Source of the DNA: JAIBJP01 sp035639875
Lineage (GTDB): Bacteria > Actinomycetota > Thermoleophilia > Gaiellales > Gaiellaceae
Assembly (NCBI GenBank): GCA_035639875.1
Contig: DASQXE010000166.1
Span: 1-49,089 of the forward strand
DNA: 49,089 nucleotides
Direction of reading: 5' to 3'
The notes beneath the pieces were generated by a model. The model was not told the DNA's origin. It did not search any database and saw only the letters and a list, made by a program, of their open reading frames with translations. A program made the position numbers and the translations under genes. This document shows positions 7,064-14,859 of this stretch, one piece after another (positions within the stretch are counted from its first letter, which is position 1; each line of letters begins with the position of its first letter).

Positions 7064-8512
7064 GTGCTCGCGCGCGCGCTCACGCATGCGCTCGTCGGCC
7101 TGGAGGCCCGGCCCGTCGAGGTCGAGGCGCACCTGCAGCGCGGGGTGCCCGCGTTCTCGATCGTCGGCTTGCCGGACAAGGCGTGCCAGGAGGCGAAGGA
7201 GCGGGTGCGAAGCGGCATCGCGAGCGCCGAGTTCGAATGGCCGCTGAGGCGAATAACTGTCAACCTCGCTCCGGCGGGGCTGCGGAAGGAGGGCTCGGGA
7301 TTCGATCTCCCGATCGCGCTCGCCGTCCTCGCCGCTTCGCGACAAGTCCCGCCCGAACGCCTGCGCGAGCACGCGGCGGTCGGCGAGCTCGCACTGGACG
7401 GCCGCGTGCGACCGGTTCCCGGCGCGCTCGTCGCCGCCGAAGCGGCACGCCGAGCCGGTGTCGACCGGCTTCTTTGCCCGCATGAATCGGCGCCGGAGGC
7501 GGCGCTCGCCGGCATCGAGCCCGTGCCGGTTCGGCATCTCGCCGAGGCGGGGGCCTATCTCCGCGGGACGTTCGAGCCGCCTGCGGTGGAGCCTGCTCCC
7601 CCGAGCCCGAACGGGTTCCATCCTGACCTCGTCGACGTCCGCGGGCAGGAGCGCGCTCGCCGTGCCCTCGAGCTCGCGGCCGCCGGTCGGCACAACCTCC
7701 TGCTGGCGGGGCCACCTGGGACCGGCAAGACGATGCTCGCCAGGCGCCTGCCGGGCATTCTGCCGCCGCTCACGATCGACCAGGCCCTGGAGGTGACGCG
7801 GATCCACTCGGTCGCCGGCCTGCTGCCTGCCGGCCATCCGCTCGTCGACAAGCCTCCGTTTCGAGCGCCGCATCACACGTCGTCAACGGCGGCGATCGTT
7901 GGCGGCGGGCCCGGCCCGCGGCCCGGGGAGGCGAGTCTGGCGCACCACGGAGTGCTCCTGCTCGACGAGCTCGGCGAGTTTCACCGACCGGCGCTCGAGG
8001 CGCTTCGCCAACCGCTGGAGGACGGTTTCGTCGCGATTGCGCGCGTGCAGGGCCGCTGCGTCTTTCCGGCCCGAATCCTGCTCGTTGGGACAATGAACCT
8101 CTGCCCGTGCGGGGCGCGCGGCGATCCCGCGGTCGAGTGCTCGTGCTCGGCGCAGCGGCTCGCCTCGTATCGGGAGAAGCTCTCGCGCGCTCTGCTCGAC
8201 CGGTTCGACCTCGTCGTCGCCGTTCCGCGGGCGCGGTCGCGCGAGCTCGGTGCGCGCGGCGAGTCGTCGGCTGCCGTCCGCACGAGGGTGGAGGCGGCAG
8301 CCACGCGCGGCCGACCGCCGATGTCCGCGGAGGCCCGGGCGCTTCTCGACCGCGCGGTAGATTCCCTGCCGCTCTCCGCGAGGGGGAGCACGAAGGTCGC
8401 GCGGGTGGCGACGACGATAGCGGCCCTCGCTGACACTCCTGAGGTGGCCCCCGAGTACGTCGCCGAGGCGCTCTCCTACCGCTCGCCCGCGGAGCTCGCG
8501 GCGTGGAGCTGA
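7064..8512 (+). CDS. comM: YifB/ComM family Mg-chelatase-like AAA+ ATPase
   Basis: A 482-residue member of the ComM/YifB family; ComM is a hexameric helicase that drives branch migration during natural transformation. The N-terminal ChlI-like Lon-S5 fold has VEVEAHLQRGVPAFSIVGLP and NLAPAGLRKEGSGFDLPIAL. The AAA+ core has Walker A AGPPGTGKTMLARRLPGI, the FRAPHHTSS signature and Walker B GVLLLDELGEF. A zinc-type Cys cluster is present in CPCGARGDPAVECSC. It starts at GTG 7064. Its last 10 nt overlap dprA, a functionally matched neighbour. Confidence 0.94.
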   Translation: MLARALTHALVGLEARPVEVEAHLQRGVPAFSIVGLPDKACQEAKERVRSGIASAEFEWPLRRITVNLAPAGLRKEGSGFDLPIALAVLAASRQVPPERLREHAAVGELALDGRVRPVPGALVAAEAARRAGVDRLLCPHESAPEAALAGIEPVPVRHLAEAGAYLRGTFEPPAVEPAPPSPNGFHPDLVDVRGQERARRALELAAAGRHNLLLAGPPGTGKTMLARRLPGILPPLTIDQALEVTRIHSVAGLLPAGHPLVDKPPFRAPHHTSSTAAIVGGGPGPRPGEASLAHHGVLLLDELGEFHRPALEALRQPLEDGFVAIARVQGRCVFPARILLVGTMNLCPCGARGDPAVECSCSAQRLASYREKLSRALLDRFDLVVAVPRARSRELGARGESSAAVRTRVEAAATRGRPPMSAEARALLDRAVDSLPLSARGSTKVARVATTIAALADTPEVAPEYVAEALSYRSPAELAAWS

Positions 8513-9378
8513 CGACGCTCAGGCGGGGACGCCGGCGCTTCCCGCCTCTCCTGGCGCAGCTCCACGATCCGCCTGCGCAACTGTACGTACGCGGCGACTC
8601 CGAGGCGCTCATGCAGCCAGCCGTCGCAGTCGTCGGCGCCCGTAGCTGCTCGCCCTACGGCGCGCAGGTCGCGCGGGAGCTCGCCGGAGCGCTCTCGCGT
8701 GCCGGTGCGCTCGTCGTGAGCGGCCTCGCGCGCGGAATCGACGGCGAAGCGCATCGCGGGGCGCTCGAGGCCGGCGGAAGGACGGTGGCGGTCCTCGGCT
8801 GCGGGATCGACCGTGACTATCCGCGCTCGCACGCCGACCTGGCGCGCAAGATTCGGGCGAGCGGCGCGGTCGTCTCCGAGTACCCGCCCGGCGTCGAACC
8901 GGCGCCCTGGCGCTTCCCCGCTCGTAACCGGATCATCGCCGGGCTCTGCCTAGCGACGGTCGTTGTCGAGGCACGCGAGCGCTCGGGCGCGCTCATCACC
9001 GCCGACTTCGCCCTCGAGCTCGGCCGCGACGTGTTCGCCGTCCCGGGCGAGATCACGGCGGCTCTGTCTGCCGGTACGAACGATCTCCTGCGCCAGGGCG
9101 CGGCGCCGATGCTCTCCGCGGAGGATGTGTTGTCGGCGATCGGCCTCGAGCCTGCCGCCGTCGCTCGTCCATCCGTTTCCGAGGGCGCGGCCGCGCTCCT
9201 CGAGCTCGTCGCGGAAACGGCTTGCGGCGCCGACGAGCTCGCGCGGCGCTCGGGCCTGGCGAGCGGCGCAGTGGCTGCGGGGCTCGTCGAGCTCGAGCTC
9301 GCGGGCCTCGTCAGGGAAGGTGAGGGAATCTACCGCCTCACTCGGGGAACGAGTCCGGCTGCTCGACTGCTCGCCTGA
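8503..9378 (+). CDS. dprA: DNA-processing protein DprA
   Basis: A 291-residue DprA/Smf protein, which loads RecA on incoming single-stranded DNA in natural transformation. The Rossmann-like core shows VAVVGARSCSPYG, VVSGLARGIDGEAHRGAL, TVAVLGCGIDRDYP, and RNRIIAGL with the ARERSGALITADFALELGR block. A C-terminal winged-helix-like tail (about residues 225-291) follows. The GTG start overlaps comM by 10 nt. The 3' end overlaps the convergent PLP enzyme by 41 nt. With comM upstream this forms a two-gene recombination/competence unit. Confidence 0.94.
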   Translation: MELTTLRRGRRRFPPLLAQLHDPPAQLYVRGDSEALMQPAVAVVGARSCSPYGAQVARELAGALSRAGALVVSGLARGIDGEAHRGALEAGGRTVAVLGCGIDRDYPRSHADLARKIRASGAVVSEYPPGVEPAPWRFPARNRIIAGLCLATVVVEARERSGALITADFALELGRDVFAVPGEITAALSAGTNDLLRQGAAPMLSAEDVLSAIGLEPAAVARPSVSEGAAALLELVAETACGADELARRSGLASGAVAAGLVELELAGLVREGEGIYRLTRGTSPAARLLA

Positions 9379-10228
9379 GGAGGTCGTCGTCGATGTTCCG
9401 GCCGGTGATGACGAGGACGAGCGGATCGCCGAGGTCGTCCAGCTGCGGGACCGCCGCGAGCGGAGCGGCGGCCGCGCCTTCGGCGCGAACCCCAACCTCG
9501 TGTAGGGCGCCGACCGCGCGCGCGATCTCGCGCTCGGATACCTGCAGCATGCGGGTGGCGACCTCGCCGACGACCTCGAGCGCGACCGGGACGACGACCC
9601 GGACGGCGATCCCGTCCGCAAACGTGTCTGCTCGCTCGCACGCGACGGGCTTGCCTGCCTCCCAGGAGAGGAGCATGCACGGCGCGTCCTTGGCGACGAC
9701 GCCGACGCGTGCGATCTCGGGTGCCCTTCTGCAGATGCCCAAACCGATGCCGCCGAAGAGCGCTCCGTTCCCCACGGGAACGACGACCGCGGCCGGCGGT
9801 TCTTCCGCCTGGTCGAGGATCTCGTCCGCGACGACGGCGTAGCCGTCGTACTGCTCGCGTTCGAGTCCGTCGACGAATAGGACGCCTACGTCCGCGGCGA
9901 AGCGCTCAGCCTCTTCTTTCGCCTGGTCGAAGTCCGCGCCGACGAGGCGCACGTCCGCGCCGAGGCTCCGCATGGCGTCGACCTTCGTGCGGCTCGCGTC
10001 CTCGGAGGCGAACACGACCGCCTTCATACCGAGGCGCTCGGCCGCCCACGCCGTTGCGGCGCCGTGGTTGCCCGTGGACGCCGTGATGACGGTCTCCGCG
10101 CCGTCACGCTTGTACGCCTCGAGGGTGGGCAGCGCGCCCCGCCACTTGAAGGAGCCGAGCTCGTGCGCGTCTTCGCGCTTCAGGAGGAGTCGGCGTTCGG
10201 CGAGGTGAACTTCCTCGAGCGGCGTCAT
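9338..10228 (-). CDS. PLP-dependent threonine/serine dehydratase-like enzyme
   Basis: A 296-residue fold-type II PLP enzyme. The Schiff-base lysine is K28 in ELGSFKWRGA. The phosphate/substrate loop is TASTGNHGAATAWAA and the Gly-rich PLP loop is VVPVGNGALFGGI. It has no regulatory ACT domain, so it resembles catabolic threonine/serine ammonia-lyases or serine racemases. It is the last gene of the minus-strand operon that contains fae; its ATG overlaps the amidohydrolase stop by 4 nt. It may process an amino-acid intermediate of that pathway (inference). The 3' end overlaps dprA tail to tail. Confidence 0.85.
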   Translation of the reverse strand: MTPLEEVHLAERRLLLKREDAHELGSFKWRGALPTLEAYKRDGAETVITASTGNHGAATAWAAERLGMKAVVFASEDASRTKVDAMRSLGADVRLVGADFDQAKEEAERFAADVGVLFVDGLEREQYDGYAVVADEILDQAEEPPAAVVVPVGNGALFGGIGLGICRRAPEIARVGVVAKDAPCMLLSWEAGKPVACERADTFADGIAVRVVVPVALEVVGEVATRMLQVSEREIARAVGALHEVGVRAEGAAAAPLAAVPQLDDLGDPLVLVITGRNIDDDLLRRAVEQPDSFPE

Positions 10229-11052
10229 GCGAAGAGCCTCGCAGGATTCTCAGCCCCTGCAGTCTCAAGCAGGCCGAGAGCCGACAGCGCCTCGATCGTC
10301 GGTCCCGGATCGACAATCGGCGCGTCGCTCCCGTGGACGAGCTGCGCACTCCCGCAGGCACGGGCGCAGAGCTCCAGCGCGCGGCTTCCGTAGGAGGACG
10401 TGTCGAGATAGATGTTGGGATAGGCGTCCGCGATCTCGCCGCCGCGACTGGGCACCCGCTCGAGCTGGAAGGGCCCGCCCCCGGCGAGGATGGCAAAGAC
10501 GACAGGAAGCTCCGGGTCGCCGTTGGCAAGCCAACTCGCATAGGCGGCTTGCATCTGCGCCGTGTAGTCGACGACGGCCGCCCACCACGGCGGCGCTCCG
10601 TTCGGTGGAGGCGCGGAGTACCCCGGATGGACGAACAAGATCTGTCCAGCCGCGGCGAGATCCGCGGCGAGCTCCGCGATGCCGGCGACGACACGACGGG
10701 CCGAGACACACGCACCGACGAAGCCCTCGCGGCGCTCTCCGCACGCCAGGGCTACGAGCCGCCCGTCGGCCGCCTCGACCACCTCCGCAATGCCTTCGTG
10801 GTAGGCCACGGCAAGATCCGGCTGCTGCTCGCAGGCGACGGTCGGCTGGAGTGAGATCACGGCCATGTCGATCTCGTAGCGGTCGAGCAGGTCGAGCCGA
10901 TTGTCGAGGTCGTGCGCAACGAGGTCGGTGTCGAAGGAGCCTTCGGCCAGCTCGAGCACGTTGCCCCGTAACCGCGGCACCTCGCTCCTACGCCGCAGGG
11001 CCTCGATCAGTTGCTCGGGCCAGAGGTGCTGGTGGACGTCAAAGCGCGGCAT
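10225..11052 (-). CDS. Amidohydrolase-family (TIM-barrel) metal-dependent hydrolase
   Basis: A 275-residue protein of the amidohydrolase-2/ACMSD-like group. The N-terminal metal motif is FDVHQHLWPEQ. The barrel contains ILFVHPGYSAPP with a conserved His, and the late metal Asp is in LVHGSDAPIVDPG. Enzymes of this group hydrolyse or decarboxylate cyclic and lactone-like acids. It overlaps the mandelate-racemase-type gene by 14 nt upstream and the PLP enzyme by 4 nt downstream, so the three are translationally coupled. A lactonase or decarboxylase step next to an acid-sugar dehydratase is a reasonable guess. Confidence 0.83.
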   Translation of the reverse strand: MPRFDVHQHLWPEQLIEALRRRSEVPRLRGNVLELAEGSFDTDLVAHDLDNRLDLLDRYEIDMAVISLQPTVACEQQPDLAVAYHEGIAEVVEAADGRLVALACGERREGFVGACVSARRVVAGIAELAADLAAAGQILFVHPGYSAPPPNGAPPWWAAVVDYTAQMQAAYASWLANGDPELPVVFAILAGGGPFQLERVPSRGGEIADAYPNIYLDTSSYGSRALELCARACGSAQLVHGSDAPIVDPGPTIEALSALGLLETAGAENPARLFA

Positions 11053-12133
11053 CGGCGAGCTCGAAACCGAGTCCAGGCTTGTCGGGAACGGTCACGTAGC
11101 CGTCTTGGGCGTGGATCGGCTCCGCGAGCATGAAGTCCCTCCGTTCAGGAGTCCACCACGGCGGGTCGTAGGGGAACTCGACAAAGGGCCCACCGCCGGC
11201 CGCCGCCACGACGTGCAGGTTCGTCAGCAAGCCGATCCCGTTCGTCCACGTGTGGGGCGTGAACCACCGTCCGCGGGCGATGACCCGCCGGCCGAGCTCG
11301 ACCGCGCGTGAGAGGCCAACCGAAAGTACCGCGTCGGGCTGGTAGACGTCGAGCGCGTCGGCGCCCTCGAAGGCTTCGAGCTCCGCAATCGTCTCGGCCA
11401 TCTCTCCGCCGGCGACACGGACCGAGAAGCCTTTCCGAAGCTCCGCGTAGCCCGCTACGTCGTCCTTCGGCAGCGGCTCCTCGAGCCAGAGGATGTCGAG
11501 GTCCTGCAGCCGTTCCGCTATCCGCCTGACGGTTTCGCGATCGAGCGCGGAGGAGTCGTCGGCGGGCATGCGCCAGCCCTGGTTCAAGTCGACCATGATC
11601 TCCATGGAGTTGCCCACGGCCTCGCGCACCGCGCTCACGGCGGCGAGTCCTTCCTCTACACGCGTGCGGTCGATGCGTACCTTGAGTGCTACGAAGCCCT
11701 CGTCGCGGAGGGCCAGCGCTGATTCGGCCCGCTGGCGAGGAGGAAGTTGCACGCCGGTGGAGGCATACGCCGGCAGCTGAGCCGTCACGCCGCCGAGCAA
11801 CTCGACGAGGGGCTTTCCTTCGGCTTTTCCGGCCAAGTCCCAGAGGGCCGCCTCCAGGGGCCAGTAGCGCCCGCCGGCCGCGTAGCGCGACAACATCTCG
11901 AGGATCGCCTGATGGTGCGCCAGATCCAGGGCGCTCCGTCCAACGAAATGGTGCTCGTGCCGCTCGAAGCCGTCCATCGCGTCGCCCGAGCCGATGCCGG
12001 TCAGACCCTCGTCGGTCTCGACGAGTACGAGCGTCGCCTCGAAGGAGCGGCGCGGGTTCGGATCCCAGGCGGCTTCGAAGGGAGGATCGAGCTCGATCTC
12101 GCGCCGCTCGACGCGGATCTGCGAGATCTTCAC
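11039..12133 (-). CDS. Mandelate racemase/muconate lactonizing-type enzyme (enolase superfamily)
   Basis: A 364-residue enolase-superfamily enzyme. The capping domain is at the N-terminus (VKISQIRVERREIEL). Barrel motifs are ALKVRIDR on strand 2, and metal ligands in MVDLNQGW, ILWLEEPLPKDD and RVAGGEM. An Asp in LDVYQPDAV is followed by the His of WFTPHTWTNGIG, the His-Asp dyad of the mandelate racemase subgroup, which contains many acid-sugar dehydratases. It starts at GTG 12133, overlapping the fae stop (GTGA). The substrate is probably a hydroxy acid or sugar acid (inference). Confidence 0.87.
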   Translation of the reverse strand: MKISQIRVERREIELDPPFEAAWDPNPRRSFEATLVLVETDEGLTGIGSGDAMDGFERHEHHFVGRSALDLAHHQAILEMLSRYAAGGRYWPLEAALWDLAGKAEGKPLVELLGGVTAQLPAYASTGVQLPPRQRAESALALRDEGFVALKVRIDRTRVEEGLAAVSAVREAVGNSMEIMVDLNQGWRMPADDSSALDRETVRRIAERLQDLDILWLEEPLPKDDVAGYAELRKGFSVRVAGGEMAETIAELEAFEGADALDVYQPDAVLSVGLSRAVELGRRVIARGRWFTPHTWTNGIGLLTNLHVVAAAGGGPFVEFPYDPPWWTPERRDFMLAEPIHAQDGYVTVPDKPGLGFELADAAL

Positions 12134-12633
12134 TCGCGGCGAAAGAAAGGGTTCGTGGGTTCGCTCGCGATCGCGAGCAGGTCTTCGAGGCGGGGGCGCC
12201 CCTCGGCAGCCGAGGCCAGCGCAGCCCGGGTCGCCTCGACGTTGTTGGCGTAGACCTCTTCCTCGTCGGCCGCCGACCAGTCGACCCAGACCGCCGCGAT
12301 GAGCGCGAGGTCGTCGACCTCGCCCTGCGGGATCGTCCCCTCGGCCACGCATTCGAGAACGCCCCGGGCGACGCCAGCTTGGGCGGCGCCCCAATGCAGG
12401 AGCCCGTGCCGGTCGCCGCGGATCTCGGCTTTGTTGACAAAGAGGGTGGGCGGCTTCACGGGCATGTTCGGCCGCGCCACGACGACGAAGGAGCTATGGC
12501 CCGCCCTCGGGGTCGCGAGCGCGATCGTCCAGGCGCTGCCCACCGGTCCCTCGCGCGGCCCTAGGACGGTGTTCACGTGGGCGGCGTTGGGACCGGCTCC
12601 GGCGAAGCCCTCGCCAATGCGGACCGAGTTCAC
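12130..12633 (-). CDS. fae: Formaldehyde-activating enzyme (Fae) family protein
   Basis: A 167-residue full-length Fae homologue. Family blocks are seen in order: RIGEGFAGAGPNAAHVNTVL, with the His that is the proposed acid/base; VARPNMPVKPPTLFVNKAEI; WGAAQAGVARGVLECVAEGT; then a DDLALIAAVWV block and the NNVEAT helix. Fae condenses formaldehyde with tetrahydromethanopterin in methylotrophs and methanogens. The GTG start overlaps the alcohol dehydrogenase stop by 4 nt, and its stop overlaps the next gene by 4 nt. Formaldehyde released by this operon is the likely substrate, but the carrier pterin in an actinobacterium is uncertain. Confidence 0.9.
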   Translation of the reverse strand: MNSVRIGEGFAGAGPNAAHVNTVLGPREGPVGSAWTIALATPRAGHSSFVVVARPNMPVKPPTLFVNKAEIRGDRHGLLHWGAAQAGVARGVLECVAEGTIPQGEVDDLALIAAVWVDWSAADEEEVYANNVEATRAALASAAEGRPRLEDLLAIASEPTNPFFRRE

Positions 12634-13727
12634 GGCGTGATCACCGCGCGCGCTACTTCGCCCTTGTTCATCGCCGCGAACGCCTCGTTGATTTCGTCGA
12701 GCGGATACCGGCGCGTGACGAGCTTGTCGAGCGGGAGTTTTCCCTCCATGTAGAGGTCGAGCACGCGCGGCATGTCCACCTGGGGATCGCAGGAGCCGTA
12801 GAAGCTCCCGGTGACGACCTTCTCGTCGCGCGGGAGGTCGGAGGCCGGCAGCTCGGCGGTTACTCCTTCGGGAGGAAGCCCGACGGCGACGACCGTTCCG
12901 CCGCGGCGGACGGCGGCGTATGCCTGCGCCACGACCCCGGGGGCTCCAGCCGTGTCGAGGGCGACGTCCGCACCGCGCCCTTCGGTGAGATCCCGCAGCG
13001 CTGCAACGACGTCCTCCGACGTTGGATCGAGCACGTGCGTCGCGCCGAGCTCGAGCGCGGTCTTGCGCTTGAACTCGACGGGATCGACGCCGACGACCGC
13101 GTCGGCGCCCGCGAGCCGGGCGCCCATGACCGCGGACAGGCCGACGCCGCCGGCGCCGAAGACGGCGACGACGCTTCCCGGGCCCACGGCCGCTCGCTTC
13201 ACCGCCGCGCCGTAGCCTGTCATGACCGCACAGCCCACGAGCGCCGCGACCTCGAGCGGAGCGTCGTCCCGAATACGGACGCAGCACCCCTCTGGGACGA
13301 CGCAGCGCTCCGCGAAGGCCGAGAGGTAGGAGTAGTGGTAGAGCGGGCCGCCGTTCTTCGAGAGCCGGAGGGCCCCGCCCGGCAGCGTGCCGCGAAACAT
13401 GTCCTCCATGGCCACCTCGCAGAGGACGTGGCGGCCCTGAGCGCAGTAGAAGCAACGCCCGCACGCCGGCAACCAGGAGAGCACGAGGTGATCGCCCTCG
13501 GCGACTTGTTCGACCCCTTCACCCACAGACACGACGACGCCCGCCCCTTCGTGGCCGAGTACGGCTGGGAGAGGGTTCGTCGTTGCCCCCGTGACGACGT
13601 TCCAGTCGCTGTGGCAGACGCCCGCGGCGGTGAGGCGCACTTCCACCTCTCCGGGGCCGGGCGGCGCCAGCTCGACGTGCTCGACGGCGAAGGGCTGATT
13701 CTCTGCCCTGAGGACGGCTGCGCGCAC
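12630..13727 (-). CDS. Zinc-dependent alcohol dehydrogenase (class III-like MDR)
   Basis: A 365-residue medium-chain dehydrogenase. Catalytic zinc ligands are in AAGVCHSDWNV and VLGHEGAGVV. The structural zinc has four Cys in CGRCFYCAQGRHVLC. The NAD-binding turn is AVFGAGGVGLSAVMGARLAG. The mid-region resembles class III/NDMA-dependent actinobacterial alcohol dehydrogenases, which act on formaldehyde adducts or small alcohols. It is the first gene of the minus-strand operon and is coupled to fae, which suggests it makes or handles formaldehyde or a related aldehyde (inference). It starts at GTG 13727, with TAGAAT six bases upstream. Confidence 0.9.
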   Translation of the reverse strand: MRAAVLRAENQPFAVEHVELAPPGPGEVEVRLTAAGVCHSDWNVVTGATTNPLPAVLGHEGAGVVVSVGEGVEQVAEGDHLVLSWLPACGRCFYCAQGRHVLCEVAMEDMFRGTLPGGALRLSKNGGPLYHYSYLSAFAERCVVPEGCCVRIRDDAPLEVAALVGCAVMTGYGAAVKRAAVGPGSVVAVFGAGGVGLSAVMGARLAGADAVVGVDPVEFKRKTALELGATHVLDPTSEDVVAALRDLTEGRGADVALDTAGAPGVVAQAYAAVRRGGTVVAVGLPPEGVTAELPASDLPRDEKVVTGSFYGSCDPQVDMPRVLDLYMEGKLPLDKLVTRRYPLDEINEAFAAMNKGEVARAVITP

Positions 13728-13733
13728 GCGCCG

Positions 13734-13749
13734 ATTCTACGGTTACGCT
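13734..13749. promoter_or_regulatory. Back-to-back leaderless -10 boxes between two alcohol dehydrogenases
   Basis: The divergent gap is only 28 bp (13728-13755). It holds TAGAAT on the minus strand (13734-13739) and TACGCT on the plus strand (13744-13749). Each is exactly 6 nt before its start codon (GTG 13727, ATG 13756) and they are 4 bp apart. No ribosome-binding site fits either start. This predicts two leaderless transcripts whose polymerases would compete for the same DNA. Confidence 0.6.
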
Positions 13750-13755
13750 CGTCGC

Positions 13756-14859
13756 ATGAAGACGGAGGCAGCGGTGCTCTGGCGCCCAGGCGAGCCTGTG
13801 GAGATCGCCGAGGTCGACCTCAGCCCACCCCGCGAAGGAGAGGTGCTCGTGAAGATCGCTGCCTGCGGCGTGTGCGCGAGCGACCTCCATGTCGTCGACG
13901 GCGACCTTCCCGAGCCGTTACCGCTCGTGCTCGGGCACGAGGCGTCGGGGGTGGTCGCCGACGTGGGCGAGGGCGTCAGGTCGCTCGTGCCGGGAGATCG
14001 TGTCGTTCTCGCGCTCGTCCCTTCCTGCGGCGAGTGCGCCGAGTGCCGCCGTGGACGTCCCAACTTCTGCGAGCTCGGTGCCCGTATGGCGGCGACAGGG
14101 ACGCTCGCGGACGGCACCTCCCGGCTCAGCTTGAACGGAACGAAGCTGCACCACTTCAACTCGGTCTCGTCCTTCGCCGGCTACGCCGTCGTCCCGCAGT
14201 CGGTGGCCGTGAAAATCCGCGACGACGTGCCGCTGGAGCCTGCCGCGCTGATCGGCTGCGCCGTTCTGACCGGCTGCGGAGCGGTATTCAATACGGCAGG
14301 CGTCCAGGAGGGGGCGAGCGTCGCCGTGTGGGGCGCGGGCGGCGTGGGGCTGAACGTCATCCAGGGCGCGCGGCTCGCGGGTGCAACGCGGGTTGTCGCG
14401 GTGGACATCCGACGAAAGAAGCTCGAGCTCGCCCGATCGGTCGGAGCGACGGATACCGTGCTCGCCGATCCGGCGACGGACGTCGTCGCGGCTGTCAGAG
14501 ACATAACCGGCGGCGGTCCGGACTACGCCTTCGAGGCCATAGGAACAGAGCGGACGATCCAGCAAGCCTGGCAGGCCGCCGGGCCGCGCTCAACCGTCAT
14601 CGTCGTCGGGATCATGCCGAAAGGAAGCACCTTGACGATCGACCCGTGGCAGTTCTTCTCTGAGAAGACGCTCAAGGGCTCGTTCCTCGGCTCGTCCAAC
14701 GTGCGCGACGACGTGCCGCGGCTCGCCGATCTCTACGCTTCGGGTGAGCTCAAGCTGGACGAGCTCGTCAGCAGGCGGATTCCGCTCGACCGGCTTCCAG
14801 AGGCTCTCGACCGGCTCCGCGCCGGCGAAGAGCTGCGTCAGCTGGTCGTCTTCGAATAG
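13756..14859 (+). CDS. Zinc-dependent alcohol dehydrogenase (MDR), divergent paralogue
   Basis: A 367-residue medium-chain dehydrogenase paralogous to the divergent gene at 12630-13727. Catalytic zinc motifs are AACGVCASDLHVVDGD and VLGHEASGVV. Four structural Cys occur in CGECAECRRGRPNFC. The NAD-binding turn is AVWGAGGVGLNVIQGARLAG. Mid-region blocks VKIRDDVPLEPAALIGCAVL match the paralogue closely, so the pair probably arose by duplication and inversion. Likely role: oxidation of an alcohol or hydroxymethyl compound feeding the fae operon (inference). It starts at ATG 13756 with a leaderless-type box. The 3' end overlaps the ABC ATPase gene by 22 nt tail to tail. Confidence 0.9.
   Translation: MKTEAAVLWRPGEPVEIAEVDLSPPREGEVLVKIAACGVCASDLHVVDGDLPEPLPLVLGHEASGVVADVGEGVRSLVPGDRVVLALVPSCGECAECRRGRPNFCELGARMAATGTLADGTSRLSLNGTKLHHFNSVSSFAGYAVVPQSVAVKIRDDVPLEPAALIGCAVLTGCGAVFNTAGVQEGASVAVWGAGGVGLNVIQGARLAGATRVVAVDIRRKKLELARSVGATDTVLADPATDVVAAVRDITGGGPDYAFEAIGTERTIQQAWQAAGPRSTVIVVGIMPKGSTLTIDPWQFFSEKTLKGSFLGSSNVRDDVPRLADLYASGELKLDELVSRRIPLDRLPEALDRLRAGEELRQLVVFE

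Noticed and set aside
9338..9378. Possible wrong end of dprA or the PLP gene because of a 41-nt overlap
   Set aside because: Both C-termini look normal, and tail-to-tail overlaps recur in this window (14838-14859, 24407-24441, 26296-26342).
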